DNA of 64,000 bases from DAISJI01 sp964559835 (GTDB lineage Bacteria; Acidobacteriota; Terriglobia; Terriglobales; Acidobacteriaceae). Each line of letters begins with the position of its first letter. Within the stretch, counting starts at the first letter, position 1. Both the position numbers and the translations under genes were made by a program. Location of the stretch: positions 124,001 to 188,000 of the forward strand of contig CAZLJE010000005.1 of NCBI GenBank assembly GCA_964559835.1, written 5' to 3'. Below the pieces are notes generated by a model. The model saw only the letters and a list, made by a program, of their open reading frames with translations, had not been told where the DNA came from and did no database searches. Below are positions 17,089 through 26,283 of the stretch, in pieces.

Positions 17089-20000
17089 TCAGTCCGCCAT
17101 GACAGGTTCGGTCTCGCCCGGAACGCCTTCATGACGCGCCCCGCGGCTGCGCTTGCGGCGGCCGCGCCAGAGCTCCTGTAGCTTCTCCATGTAAACGTAG
17201 AACACGGGCGTGATGTACAGCGTCAGCGCTTGCGAGAAGAGCAGGCCGCCGACGACCGCCAGGCCAAGCGGCTGCCGCGATTCGCCGCCCGCGCCGTATC
17301 CGAGCGCGATGGGCAGCGTACCCATGAGGGCGGCCATGGTGGTCATCATGATCGGGCGGAAGCGCACGAGCGCGCCCTGGTAGATCGCCGACTCGGGATC
17401 TGTCCCCGCCTTCTTCTGGGTTTCAAGCGCGAAGTCGATCATCATGATCGCGTTCTTCTTCACGATGCCGACCAGCATGATGATGCCGACGAACGCGTAG
17501 AGTCCTAGCTCGACGTGGAAGAGCTTGAGCGTAAGCAGCGCCCCGACACCGGCCGCGGGCAGGCCTGACAGGATCGTGATCGGGTGGATGAAGCTCTCAT
17601 AGAGCACGCCGAGCACGATGTAGATGACGAGGATGGCCATCACGAGCAGCAGGCCGAGTCCCTTGAATGAGCTCTCGAAGGCCTGCGCCGTGCCCTGGAA
17701 GCTGGTGGTGACGTTGTCGGGCAGGTTCTTGCGCGCGGCAGCGTTGACGGCCGTGACGGCATCGCCGAGTGAGACGCCGGGCTTCAAGTTGAACGACAGC
17801 GTTACAGCCGGAAGCTGTCCCAGGTGATTGATGGCCATGGGGCCTAGCGTGCGCTCGACCTTAGCGACGGCATCGAGCGGCACCAACTGGTTCGTGTTGG
17901 AGCGGATGTACAGCATCGACAGGCCGCTGGGATCGAACTGGAACCCCGGCTCCACGGTCATAACGACACGATAGGCGTTGTTGGGCGCGTAGATGGTCGA
18001 AATCTGGCGGTCGCCGTAGGCGGTATAAAGCGCGTCTTCGATCTGGCTCGCGGTGACGCCCATCGCGGACGCCTTGTCGCGGTCGATGTTGATGTTCACC
18101 TGCGGATTCTGCATGTAGAGATCGCTAGTGACGTCCTGCAACTCGGGAAGCTTCTGCAATTCGCTCAAGAATTTCGGCGAGACCGAATAGAGCTCGTTCG
18201 TGTCGGGGCTCTGGATGGTGTAGGAGTACAGGCTCTTGGTGAGCTGGCCGCCGATGCGGATGGGCGGCGGGTTCTGGAGGAACACCTGGATGCCTGGGAT
18301 CTTGGCGAAGATGGGACGCCAGTGCTGCATGATGACGTCAACGTGCGGGCGCTCCGAGCGCGGGACGAAGCGCGCAACCATGAACCCCTGGTTCATGGTG
18401 CCGCGCGGCACCATGACGAGGAAGCTGTTCACATATTTGCCGTCGGGCGAATCGAGCAGCGCCTGCGCCGCCTGTAACTGGTGGCGGACCATGTCTTCAT
18501 ACGAAATGCCCTGCGCGGCTTCTGTCGAGCCGTAGATCTGGCCCTGGTCTTCGCTGGCGAGGAAGCCCTTCGGAATGCTGGTGAAGAGCCACCCGGTCGC
18601 GACCAGCACGACCACCATGACGGCCATAGTGACCGGCTTGTAACGCATGACGACCTGCAAGCTGCGGTCGTAGGCATGCAGCAAGCCGTCGAAGAACTTC
18701 TCCATCAGGTTGTAGAGGAAACCGTGCTTGCCGGACCCGTGGCCGCCGCTGCGCAACATTCGGCTGCACATCATCGGCGTGAGGGAGAGCGAAACGAAGC
18801 CGGAGACCAGGATGGCGACGCTGATTGTGACGGCGAATTCGTGCAGCAGGCGTCCGACGATGCCGCTCATGAACAGGAACGGGATGAACACCGCGGTCAG
18901 CGACAACGTCATGGAGAGGATGGTGAAGCCGATCTCGCGCGAACCGCGGACAGCGGCCTGCATCGGGGCCTCTCCCGCTTCGATGTGGCGGACGATGTTC
19001 TCCAGCATCACGATGGCGTCGTCGACGACAAAGCCGACGGAGAGCGTGAGCGCCATGAGCGAGAGGTTGTCGAGCGAGTAGCCGAGGATGTACATCACCG
19101 CGAAGGTCGCGACAATGGAGAACGGCAAGGCCAGCGACGGGATCAGTGTGGCGGAGAAGTTCCGCAGGAACAGGAAGATCACCATGATGACCAGCGCTAA
19201 CGCGAGCATCAAGGTGAACTTCACATCGTCGACGGATTCACGAATGCCCTTGGACCGGTCATACAAGAAGCCGAGCTGCACGGACGCGGGTATCTGCTGG
19301 CGCAGGGTCGGGATCAGGGCGCGGATGTCGTCGACGACCTGCACCGTATTGGTGCCGGGCTGCTTCTGGATGGCAAGCACCATGCCGCGGTTGAGTTGGC
19401 GGTCCTCGCCCGCGAACCAACCGGCTGTCTTATCGTTCTCGACGCCGTCGAAGACGTTGGCGACCTGCTCGAGGCGGACCGGCGAACCGTTGCGATAAGC
19501 AACGATCATGGGTCGATACTGATCGGCGTTGGTGAGCTGTCCGGTGGCCTGGACGGTGTAAGCCTGGCGATTGCCCCACAGAGTTCCGGTGGGAAGATTG
19601 ACGTTGCCGGACTGGATGGCATTGGTGACGTCGTCAACGCCGATCTGCATGCTGGCCAATTTCTGCGGGTCCAGTTGCACGCGGACGGCGTACTTCTGGG
19701 CGCCGTAGACACTGACCTGGGCAACGCCGCTGACCATCGAAAGACGCTGGGCTACGGTAGTTTCGGCGTACTCGTCGACGTCGGAAAGACGCAAGGTCGG
19801 CGAACTGATCGCCATGTAGAGGACCGGCTGGTCGGCCGGATTGACCTTCTGGTAGGACGGCGGCGACGGCATGTTCTGCGGCAGGTCGCGGGCGGCCTTG
19901 GCGATCATCGACTGCACGTCCTGCGCGGCAGCATCGATGTTGCGATCGAGCGAGAACTGGAGAGTAATGGAGGTGCTGCCGAGGGTGTTGGTGGACGTCA

Positions 20001-20232
20001 TCTGGTCCACGCCGGCGATGGTGGAGAACTGCTTCTCCATCGGCATGGCGACCGCCGAAGCCATGGTGTCGGGACTGGCGCCGGGCAGGCTGGCGCTCAC
20101 CTGGATGGTGGGGAAATCGACATTGGGCAGATCGCTGACGGGCAGCGCGCGATAAGCAACGATGCCAAAGAGCAGGATTGCCAACATGACCAGACAGGTC
20201 ATGACGGGACGTTTAATAAAAAGCTCAGTCAT
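17089..20232 (-). CDS. RND efflux transporter permease (HAE1 / MdtBC-AcrB type)
   Basis: 1047 residues, normal for the family. N-terminal FIKRPVMTCLVMLAILLFG, pore-domain signatures (VDFPTIQVSASLPGASPDTM), LPFSIVATFAVMYILGYSLDNLSL and the duplicated second half with LPAAGVGALLTLKLF. TM4 carries VDDAIVMLENI (the D-D proton-relay region). With the adaptor encoded upstream it would pump drugs, lipids or siderophores out across both membranes. It is the last gene of a tetR-MFP-RND operon, 36 bp after the adaptor. No outer-membrane channel gene is nearby, so a distant TolC homologue would be needed. Confidence 0.95.
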   Translation of the reverse strand: MTELFIKRPVMTCLVMLAILLFGIVAYRALPVSDLPNVDFPTIQVSASLPGASPDTMASAVAMPMEKQFSTIAGVDQMTSTNTLGSTSITLQFSLDRNIDAAAQDVQSMIAKAARDLPQNMPSPPSYQKVNPADQPVLYMAISSPTLRLSDVDEYAETTVAQRLSMVSGVAQVSVYGAQKYAVRVQLDPQKLASMQIGVDDVTNAIQSGNVNLPTGTLWGNRQAYTVQATGQLTNADQYRPMIVAYRNGSPVRLEQVANVFDGVENDKTAGWFAGEDRQLNRGMVLAIQKQPGTNTVQVVDDIRALIPTLRQQIPASVQLGFLYDRSKGIRESVDDVKFTLMLALALVIMVIFLFLRNFSATLIPSLALPFSIVATFAVMYILGYSLDNLSLMALTLSVGFVVDDAIVMLENIVRHIEAGEAPMQAAVRGSREIGFTILSMTLSLTAVFIPFLFMSGIVGRLLHEFAVTISVAILVSGFVSLSLTPMMCSRMLRSGGHGSGKHGFLYNLMEKFFDGLLHAYDRSLQVVMRYKPVTMAVMVVVLVATGWLFTSIPKGFLASEDQGQIYGSTEAAQGISYEDMVRHQLQAAQALLDSPDGKYVNSFLVMVPRGTMNQGFMVARFVPRSERPHVDVIMQHWRPIFAKIPGIQVFLQNPPPIRIGGQLTKSLYSYTIQSPDTNELYSVSPKFLSELQKLPELQDVTSDLYMQNPQVNINIDRDKASAMGVTASQIEDALYTAYGDRQISTIYAPNNAYRVVMTVEPGFQFDPSGLSMLYIRSNTNQLVPLDAVAKVERTLGPMAINHLGQLPAVTLSFNLKPGVSLGDAVTAVNAAARKNLPDNVTTSFQGTAQAFESSFKGLGLLLVMAILVIYIVLGVLYESFIHPITILSGLPAAGVGALLTLKLFHVELGLYAFVGIIMLVGIVKKNAIMMIDFALETQKKAGTDPESAIYQGALVRFRPIMMTTMAALMGTLPIALGYGAGGESRQPLGLAVVGGLLFSQALTLYITPVFYVYMEKLQELWRGRRKRSRGARHEGVPGETEPVMAD

Positions 20233-20268
20233 ATCTAAGATTCACTGCCCGAGTTGACAGCCCGGTGG

Positions 20269-21474
20269 TTACAGGCCATTCCCCTGTTTCGCGGGAGCAG
20301 CACCACTGGAAGGGTTCGGTCCCCTCTCCGCTGCCTGCGAACTGGAAGCCGGCGCGTTGGCGACGGCGACCTTGGCTCCCGGCGTGAGACGCAACTGGCC
20401 GTCGGTGACGACCTGGTCTCCAACCTGCACGCCCGATTCGATAACCGTGTCGCTGCCGACGATGCGACCAATCTTGACCTTCTTCATGTCGGCCTTGTTG
20501 TCCTTGATCACGAAAACGAACTGTCCGTCCTGGCCGGTCTGAACCGCGGCGCTGGGCACGAGGACCGCGTTGCGATCGGTGCCGAGGGTCAGGGATACAT
20601 CGGCGAACTGGCCCGGCCACAGGCGGCGGTCTCCGTTGCCGAACGTGCCCTTCAGCTTGATCATCCCGGTCTGAGCATCGACCGAATTGTCGATGAACGT
20701 GAGCACGCCGGTGGTCTCCGCCTCACCCTGGACTTTTGCGTTCACCGCGAGCTTCCGGTCATGTTCGGAGCGCTTGATGTCCGGCAGGAATTGCTGCGGG
20801 ACGGAGAACGTCACGTAGATCGGCTGTACCTGGTTGATGGTCACGAGCGGAACATCGTTCGCTTTTACGACGTTGCCGAGCTTGACCATGAGGTTCCCGG
20901 TTCGCCCGTCGATCGGCGACTTGATGGTGCAGTAAGTGAGATTCACTTTCGCGTTCTGCACCGTGGCTTCATCGGCGGTGACGGTCTGTTGAAGCGCCTC
21001 GGCCTGGGTGACCATCTGGTCGTGCTGTTCGCGCGAGGCAACGCCTTCCTTGAACAGCGCGGCCCAGCGCGCCGCTTCCGCCTTGGCGTTCGCGGCATTG
21101 GCGCGGTCTTTTGCGAGGTTGCCTTGCGCCTGGGCCAGCGCGGCTTCGTACGGACGCGGGTCGATGATGAAGAGCACGTCGCCCTTCTTCACGTCCTGGC
21201 CTTCACTGAAACCGACTTTAGTGATCTCGCCGGCGATCATCGACTTCACCGAAACGGTGTTGTACGCCTCCACATTGCCGATGGCTTTCACCTGCACGGG
21301 AACATCTTTGCGGAAGGCGGCGGCGGTTGTGACCGGGACTGCGGCGTCGCGGAGAGACGCACCCTTGGTGTTGTCTTTGGTGCTGCCGCAGGCGGCAAGA
21401 GTGATGAGCGCCAAAAGCGCCAGAGTCAGGCGCCACGTGCGGCGCAATGTCGAGATCGTAAGAAGAACTTTCAT
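20269..21474 (-). CDS. RND efflux periplasmic adaptor (membrane fusion protein), lipoprotein
   Basis: 401 residues. The signal ends in a lipobox (LLALITLAACGST). Then comes the MFP architecture: a barrel-sandwich hybrid (VPVQVKAIGNVEAYNTVSVK and LTYCTIKSPIDGRTG), an alpha-hairpin (AQAQGNLAKDRANAANAKAE), a beta-barrel (RLWPGQFADVSL) and a membrane-proximal domain (VGDQVVTDGQLRLTPGAKV). It links the RND pump to an outer-membrane channel. It lies 13 bp after tetR and 36 bp before the pump gene. Confidence 0.95.
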   Translation of the reverse strand: MKVLLTISTLRRTWRLTLALLALITLAACGSTKDNTKGASLRDAAVPVTTAAAFRKDVPVQVKAIGNVEAYNTVSVKSMIAGEITKVGFSEGQDVKKGDVLFIIDPRPYEAALAQAQGNLAKDRANAANAKAEAARWAALFKEGVASREQHDQMVTQAEALQQTVTADEATVQNAKVNLTYCTIKSPIDGRTGNLMVKLGNVVKANDVPLVTINQVQPIYVTFSVPQQFLPDIKRSEHDRKLAVNAKVQGEAETTGVLTFIDNSVDAQTGMIKLKGTFGNGDRRLWPGQFADVSLTLGTDRNAVLVPSAAVQTGQDGQFVFVIKDNKADMKKVKIGRIVGSDTVIESGVQVGDQVVTDGQLRLTPGAKVAVANAPASSSQAAERGPNPSSGAAPAKQGNGL

Positions 21475-21487
21475 GATCGTTCAGTCG

Positions 21488-22150
21488 CTATGAATGGATT
21501 TTTTGGCCGTCTTCGGCCCGTCCGGCGAATTGTTCCTGCTGCGTTGCAGGCTCCACGCCACGGAGCCAGAGGTCGACCAGGGCCCGGCTTACTTCGCGAT
21601 TATCAAACTGCTGGTACTTCTTCCCGCCGTATAACTCCTGGACGTGGAAATGGTAAAAAAGCATGCCGATGAAGCTGCGCGCGGCCAACATTGGGTCCAC
21701 GTCGCGCAGACGGCCGCTCTCGATGTTATGACGGATGTAGTCGGCGAGCTGCTCAAAATAGCCGGAAACATGCGTACGGTAAAAGCGGTCCGACAACTCA
21801 TGCTTTTCCAGGGCCGTGAACAGCAGCAACCGCGTGAGAGTCGTGTCGCGGTTCAGCGCGTCTTCCGCGATGCCCGCCAGAACCGTCGTCATATCGGCAT
21901 CGCTGGCGAGGCGCTCTTCGAGTTTCGCGCGTCCGGGCTTCAACGCGATCTGGCTCTCGATCACCGCCCAGTAAAGATCTTCTTTCGTCGGAAAATGACG
22001 GAAGATGATGGCCTCGTTCACCGTCGCGCGTTGCGCGATCTGGCGTGTGGTCGTGCCATTGAAACCCTGCCGGGCAAACAGATCGGTCGCGACGTCGAGG
22101 ATCTGCTGCCGACGCCCTTCGGCAGGCACACGTGTTTGGGTGGAGACCAT
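21488..22150 (-). CDS. TetR/AcrR family transcriptional regulator of the efflux operon
   Basis: 220 residues from ATG 22150. The N-terminal helix-turn-helix is clear (RRQQILDVATDLFARQGFNGTTTRQIAQRA, then IIFRHFPTKEDLYWAV). The C-terminal ligand domain is TetR_C-like and ends in a polar tail. As first gene of the operon with the adaptor and pump, it most likely represses the operon until it binds a toxic ligand. A 16-bp palindrome sits directly upstream of its start codon. A longer open frame upstream of 22150 lacks family similarity. Confidence 0.93.
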   Translation of the reverse strand: MVSTQTRVPAEGRRQQILDVATDLFARQGFNGTTTRQIAQRATVNEAIIFRHFPTKEDLYWAVIESQIALKPGRAKLEERLASDADMTTVLAGIAEDALNRDTTLTRLLLFTALEKHELSDRFYRTHVSGYFEQLADYIRHNIESGRLRDVDPMLAARSFIGMLFYHFHVQELYGGKKYQQFDNREVSRALVDLWLRGVEPATQQEQFAGRAEDGQKIHS

Positions 22151-22152
22151 GA

Positions 22153-22168
22153 GTAAGTGACCACTTAC
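22153..22168. promoter_or_regulatory. Palindromic operator for the TetR regulator
   Basis: GTAAGTG-AC-CACTTAC: perfect 7-bp arms with a 2-bp centre, 2 bp upstream of the tetR ATG. Position and symmetry fit autoregulation of the tetR-MFP-RND operon by blocking initiation. No other copy was noticed in the window. Confidence 0.7.
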
Positions 22169-22245
22169 GTTTGTAGACCTTTGCTGGCAGGATGTCAACC
22201 GCCCCGCGGCAACTAACGCATTTGGTTTCAGGCGTTTACAAAATT

Positions 22246-22926
22246 TTACTTGATTACAAAATGGTAATAGCCGATGCCGACGCGCATATGTCGCAGAACC
22301 GAATCGGGAAGCGCAATGGCGAGGGTCAATCCCAATATGGCATGTGCAATCCCGAGTGGATAGATGTTCCGGTAGCGGCGGAAGAGCGCGACGAAAAATG
22401 CGGACGCAAGAAAAGTACCCGCGAGCAACACGGGATTCGGAATGTGCGCCACGGTGAACAACATCACCGCGAGGATGGCAGCGTCACGGCTTCGCGGTAG
22501 AAGTTCCTCCAGCGCCAGAAAGAAGAACGCATTCAGAATGAACTCCTGGACCATCGCCCAGAGCGTGTATCCGAGTGCATGCGCGACCGGGTGGGAGCCG
22601 TAAAGCGGACGAAGTGTCCCGAACATCCACGATGAAAGCAGGATCAGCCCGGCCGCGATGATCGCGATCGGAATCGCGATCAGCGCTCCGCGAATCCCGC
22701 AGGTACCCAGCCCGAGGTCGCGCAGGCTTCGCCGTTGCGCGATGGTAGTGACGATGACCCACGTGATGAAGACGAGTGAGGCGATCTCCTGTACGCCGCG
22801 GTCGGCGCTCCACAGCGCCCACTCGAGCAGCCCATACGCGACGACGATGCGCATCCATGGCCATAGCCGTGCCGGAAGCACGGGGGCCGAAATTTCGAAC
22901 CGTTGCTCTCCGCCTACTTTCTCCAT
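22246..22926 (-). CDS. CPBP-family (Abi / Rce1-like) intramembrane metalloprotease-like protein
   Basis: 226 residues and about six to seven transmembrane segments. The CPBP motifs are recognisable: motif 1 region VQEFILNAFFFLALEE, motif 2 FTVAHIPNPVLLAGTF and motif 3 GIAHAILGLTLAI. Motif 1 is normally EExxxR; here it reads QEFILN, so the first Glu and the Arg are missing while the two histidine motifs are kept. It may be an atypical or inactive protease. Divergent from the TPR gene at 22980, and upstream of but not tightly joined to tetR. Confidence 0.82.
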   Translation of the reverse strand: MEKVGGEQRFEISAPVLPARLWPWMRIVVAYGLLEWALWSADRGVQEIASLVFITWVIVTTIAQRRSLRDLGLGTCGIRGALIAIPIAIIAAGLILLSSWMFGTLRPLYGSHPVAHALGYTLWAMVQEFILNAFFFLALEELLPRSRDAAILAVMLFTVAHIPNPVLLAGTFLASAFFVALFRRYRNIYPLGIAHAILGLTLAIALPDSVLRHMRVGIGYYHFVIK

Positions 22927-22965
22927 CAGAAGTGTGGATGCGCAATCTGCCGCCAGGGAAGCGTC

Positions 22966-22971
22966 TATAAT
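22966..22971 (+). promoter_or_regulatory. -10 box (TATAAT) of the TPR gene
   Basis: A perfect TATAAT ends 8 nt before the TTG start codon at 22980. This places the start of transcription at or next to the start codon, so the message may be leaderless. No good -35 is visible. Confidence 0.5.
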
Positions 22972-22979
22972 GAGGTGTT

Positions 22980-24563
22980 TTGAAGCGCATTCCTGCTATT
23001 TTCGCCGTCATTTTGCTCACCGTCCTCGCCTGCAGGGCGCAGACGCGCACCGCCGCAGCGGGCACCGCGCAGACCATCGTCGTGCTGCCCTTCGAGAACG
23101 AATCGAAAGCGCCAGGGCTGGAGTGGATCAGCGAATCCTTCCCTGAGGTCCTAGGCCAGCGTCTGGCGGGCGCGGCGCTGTATGTGGTCTCGCGCGCCGA
23201 CCGCGACTATGCTTTCGATCGCGCCGGCATCCCGACCAACGTTCACCTTTCACGCGCAACGCTCTACCGCATCGCTGAGCAGATGGACGCCGACTTTGCC
23301 GTTCTCGGCAGCTACAACTACGACGGCCAGACCTTCAGCGCAACCGCTCAAGTCCTGAACATGAAGCAACTGCGGCTGTCGCCGGAGATGAAGGAATCCG
23401 GCGCCCTGGTGAAGATCCTGGACACGCAAAACGCGCTCGCCTGGGACGTGCTCCGCCAGGTCAGGCCGGAGGCGGCGGGAGCGCGGGAGACATTCATCGC
23501 CGGCGCACCAGCGATCCGTCTCGACGCGTTTGAGAATTACATCCGTGGCGTGGTGGCGACGGACCGTCCGCAGAAGATCAAGTACTTCCGCGAGGCCATC
23601 CGGCTGAATCCCGATTACGTCATGGCCATGCTCGCGCTGGGTCGCACGTACTTTGACGGCCGCGATTACGAGCAGGCCGAGACCTGGCTGGCGAAAGTCC
23701 CACAGGGCAATCCGGCGTCGCACGAGGCGAGCTTCTATCTTGGCCTAGCGGCGTACTACCAGGGCGACTACGACCGCGCCGACTCCGCCTTCACTTTCCT
23801 GTCTACACGCTTGCCGCTCACCGAGGTGTACAACAACCTCGGCGTCGTCGCGGGCCGCCGGGGAAAGCGCAGCGAACTCGATTACTTCCACAAGGCCGTG
23901 GATGCCGACCCAAGCGATCCCGACTACCGCTTTAACCTGGCGGTGGCGCTCTATCGCGCGGGCGACAGCGCGGCCGCGGCGCGCCAGCTGCGCGAGTCGC
24001 TGAACCTGAAACCGGGCGATGCCGAAGCAAAAGCTCTGCTTGACGCCATCGCCTCGAACGGCAGCGCGCGCTTGCAGGGACAGGCATCCTCAAACGTGCA
24101 CGTCCCGCTGGAGCGCATCAAGCGCAATTACGACGAGACGTCGTTGCAACAACTGGCGCTGGAGATCGAAAACGCGGCGGAGGCGCGGCTCGCCAACACC
24201 GATCCGCGTAGCCATGCGAGCTTTCACGTCGATCGCGGACGCGACCTTCTCGCCCAGGGCTTCAACACCGAGGCGGGAAGGAATTTCCGCGAGGCGATCC
24301 AGTTGGATCCGACCAATGCCGCCGCTCATGCCGGGCTCGCGCGCGTGCTGGAAAGCGATAACGACACGGCCGGAGCGCGGTCCGAGGCGGAGGCAGCGGT
24401 GCGGTTGCAGCCCTCGGCCGACGCGTATCTGGTACTGGCGCGGCTGGAGATGAAGTCGAACCAGGCGGGCGAGGCCGAGCACCACCTGGACCTGGCACTC
24501 ACGCTGGAGCCGAAGAACTCTGCCGCACTGGCGTTGAAGCGTACGATCGCGGAGAAGAAGTGA
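22980..24563 (+). CDS. Secreted TPR-repeat protein
   Basis: 527 residues with a signal sequence containing a possible lipobox (LLTVLACRAQ). Residues ~30-150 resemble a TolB-N / FlgO-like domain (IVVLPFENESKAPGLEWISESFPEVLGQRL, a known start of acidobacterial TPR proteins). From ~185 on there are TPR units (AIRLNPDYVMAMLALGRTYFD, TEVYNNLGVVAGRRG, FREAIQLDPTNAAAHAGLARVL). Probably a periplasmic scaffold. The start is TTG at 22980, just after TGAGGTG. It is divergent from the CPBP gene with only 53 bp between. Confidence 0.85.
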   Translation: MKRIPAIFAVILLTVLACRAQTRTAAAGTAQTIVVLPFENESKAPGLEWISESFPEVLGQRLAGAALYVVSRADRDYAFDRAGIPTNVHLSRATLYRIAEQMDADFAVLGSYNYDGQTFSATAQVLNMKQLRLSPEMKESGALVKILDTQNALAWDVLRQVRPEAAGARETFIAGAPAIRLDAFENYIRGVVATDRPQKIKYFREAIRLNPDYVMAMLALGRTYFDGRDYEQAETWLAKVPQGNPASHEASFYLGLAAYYQGDYDRADSAFTFLSTRLPLTEVYNNLGVVAGRRGKRSELDYFHKAVDADPSDPDYRFNLAVALYRAGDSAAAARQLRESLNLKPGDAEAKALLDAIASNGSARLQGQASSNVHVPLERIKRNYDETSLQQLALEIENAAEARLANTDPRSHASFHVDRGRDLLAQGFNTEAGRNFREAIQLDPTNAAAHAGLARVLESDNDTAGARSEAEAAVRLQPSADAYLVLARLEMKSNQAGEAEHHLDLALTLEPKNSAALALKRTIAEKK

Positions 24564-24567
24564 AGAA

Positions 24568-24759
24568 AATGAAGAATGCAGAAGTAAGAATGAAGAATGG
24601 TGTCGGTCTCCGAGTACGTATTGGTCTTTTTCCTGCCTGCGACCGTATGGAGTGTGATGATGCCGGGTAAGGCTTTGTTCGCCTTGTTGGCGGTGTGAAA
24701 TGAATACTCGATTCTTCAAAGTTCTCCTATTCTTCGTTCTTACTTCTTCATTCTTCATT
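24568..24759. repeat. Long inverted heptamer repeat whose right arm encodes the NfeD signal peptide
   Basis: Left arm 24568-24598 has units AATGAAG, AATGCAG, AAGTAAG, AATGAAG. Right arm 24729-24759 has ATTCTTC, GTTCTTA, CTTCTTC, ATTCTTC. The two 31-nt arms are complementary at 29 positions with a ~130-nt loop that contains the nfeD start codon. The right arm lies inside the coding sequence. Confidence 0.9.
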
Positions 24760-26022
24760 GCGCGTTCCCGCGCGGACGTGGTCAAGCTCAACATCCACGA
24801 CACGATCCATCCCATCACGACCGAGTACATCCAGCGCGGCATCGAGTACGCGACTCGGGTCCACGCCGACGCCCTGCTCATCGAATTGCAGACTCCCGGC
24901 GGGCTCGCCGACGCAACGCGCGACATCATCGAGGAGATCATCGCATCACCGGTCCCAGTGATCATCTACGTCGCTCCCAGCGGTGCGCGGGCTGCCTCCG
25001 CGGGCTTCTTCATCCTGGAATCAGCTGATATCGCGGCCATGGCGCCGGGCACGAATACTGGCGCTGCACACCCGGTGATGATCGGCGGTCCGCAGCCCGA
25101 CAAGATCATGGCGGAGAAGATCGAGAACGATTCCGCGGCGCTGATGCGCTCCGTGGTTGCGAAGCGCGGCAGGAATGTAGACGTTGCCGAGAGCGCGGTG
25201 CGCCAATCGAAGTCGTTCACCGACGAGGAAGCGATGAAAGATCACCTCATCGAGATCGTCGCCGCTAACGACTACGACCTCCTCCGCCAGCTCGACGGAC
25301 GCACGATCACCCGCTTCCACGGCGGCACGGTCACGCTGCATACCGCGAACAAGATCATCTTCGATTTCGACGAGACACTGAAGCAGCGGATCCTTTCGCA
25401 CCTGATGGACCCGAACATCTCGTTCATCCTGCTCGCGATCGGAGCGCTGGGACTCTATGTCGAATTCAACCATCCGGGCGCGGTGCTTCCAGGAGTGGTC
25501 GGGTTCTTCTTCATCGTGCTAGCGATCTTCGCGCTCAACATCCTGCCGGTGCGTTATACGAGCCTGGCATTGATCCTGCTGGCGTTCGTGTTCTTCGCGC
25601 TCGAGGCGAAGTTCGCGACGCATGGCGTCCTCAGCATCGCCGGCATTGTCTCGCTCACACTCGGCGGCCTCTTGCTGGTCGATGGCCCCATACCCGAGAT
25701 GCGCGTTCACCTCTGGACCGCTCTCGCCGTCAGCATTCCGCTGGGGCTGATCACCACATTCCTGATGAGCATTGCGCTCAAGGCGCGCAGGAACAAGGTC
25801 ACCACCGGACCGCAGGGCCTGATCGGTGAGATCGCGGTAGCGCGCACGCCGCTCGATCCTGAGGGCAAGGTGTTCATACATGGCGAGCTGTGGAATGCCG
25901 TGTCGCCGGTGCCGGTCGAGGTCGGCGAGCAGGTAAAAGTCCGCGGCGTGGCAGACCTGAAATTGCAGGTTGAGCCGGTGTCCGCCGCATCGCCGATCCC
26001 GACGCCTTCGCATGCGCGGTAG
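24700..26022 (+). CDS. NfeD family membrane-bound ClpP-class serine protease
   Basis: 440 residues. Signal peptide (FFVLTSSFFIARSRA), then a ClpP/crotonase-fold protease domain with LQTPGGLADATRDI and the catalytic-serine loop SGARAASAGFFIL. Four to five transmembrane segments follow at ~235-345, then a C-terminal NfeD OB-fold domain (~360-430, GLIGEIAVARTPLDPEGKVFIHGELW). Homologues cleave stomatin C-termini. A slipin gene follows on the same strand, the classical NfeD-stomatin pair, although 261 bp and a repeat separate them. The signal peptide's hydrophobic core is encoded by one arm of an inverted repeat. Confidence 0.94.
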   Translation: MNTRFFKVLLFFVLTSSFFIARSRADVVKLNIHDTIHPITTEYIQRGIEYATRVHADALLIELQTPGGLADATRDIIEEIIASPVPVIIYVAPSGARAASAGFFILESADIAAMAPGTNTGAAHPVMIGGPQPDKIMAEKIENDSAALMRSVVAKRGRNVDVAESAVRQSKSFTDEEAMKDHLIEIVAANDYDLLRQLDGRTITRFHGGTVTLHTANKIIFDFDETLKQRILSHLMDPNISFILLAIGALGLYVEFNHPGAVLPGVVGFFFIVLAIFALNILPVRYTSLALILLAFVFFALEAKFATHGVLSIAGIVSLTLGGLLLVDGPIPEMRVHLWTALAVSIPLGLITTFLMSIALKARRNKVTTGPQGLIGEIAVARTPLDPEGKVFIHGELWNAVSPVPVEVGEQVKVRGVADLKLQVEPVSAASPIPTPSHAR

Positions 26023-26030
26023 TGCGTATT

Positions 26031-26095
26031 CACGACAGAGACACAGAGACACAGAGACCGAATACGTCGCTTCTCTGTGCTTCTGTGTCTCTGTG
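26031..26095. repeat. Inverted octamer repeat (AGAGACAC units)
   Basis: The left arm carries AGAGACAC-type units at 8-nt period. The right arm (26070-26095) carries the complement (TTCTCTGTG, TTCTGTGTCTCTGTG). It lies just after the nfeD stop codon. Confidence 0.8.
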
Positions 26096-26283
26096 GCGAT
26101 TTCAGCGTTGTGGGCCGCCCGGTGACTCATGGGTGTAGTGGAGACTTTTGAGCTAGTGCATTCGTAGTTTCCGGTGGGACGAATCACCGCTGGGAACGGA
26201 CGGAATGTTGATACAATCCCGGCAATTGTCCCGCAGTTGTGAGCGAAGACCGGAACACCAGGCCTTCGGGAGGTTTGCGCGCC

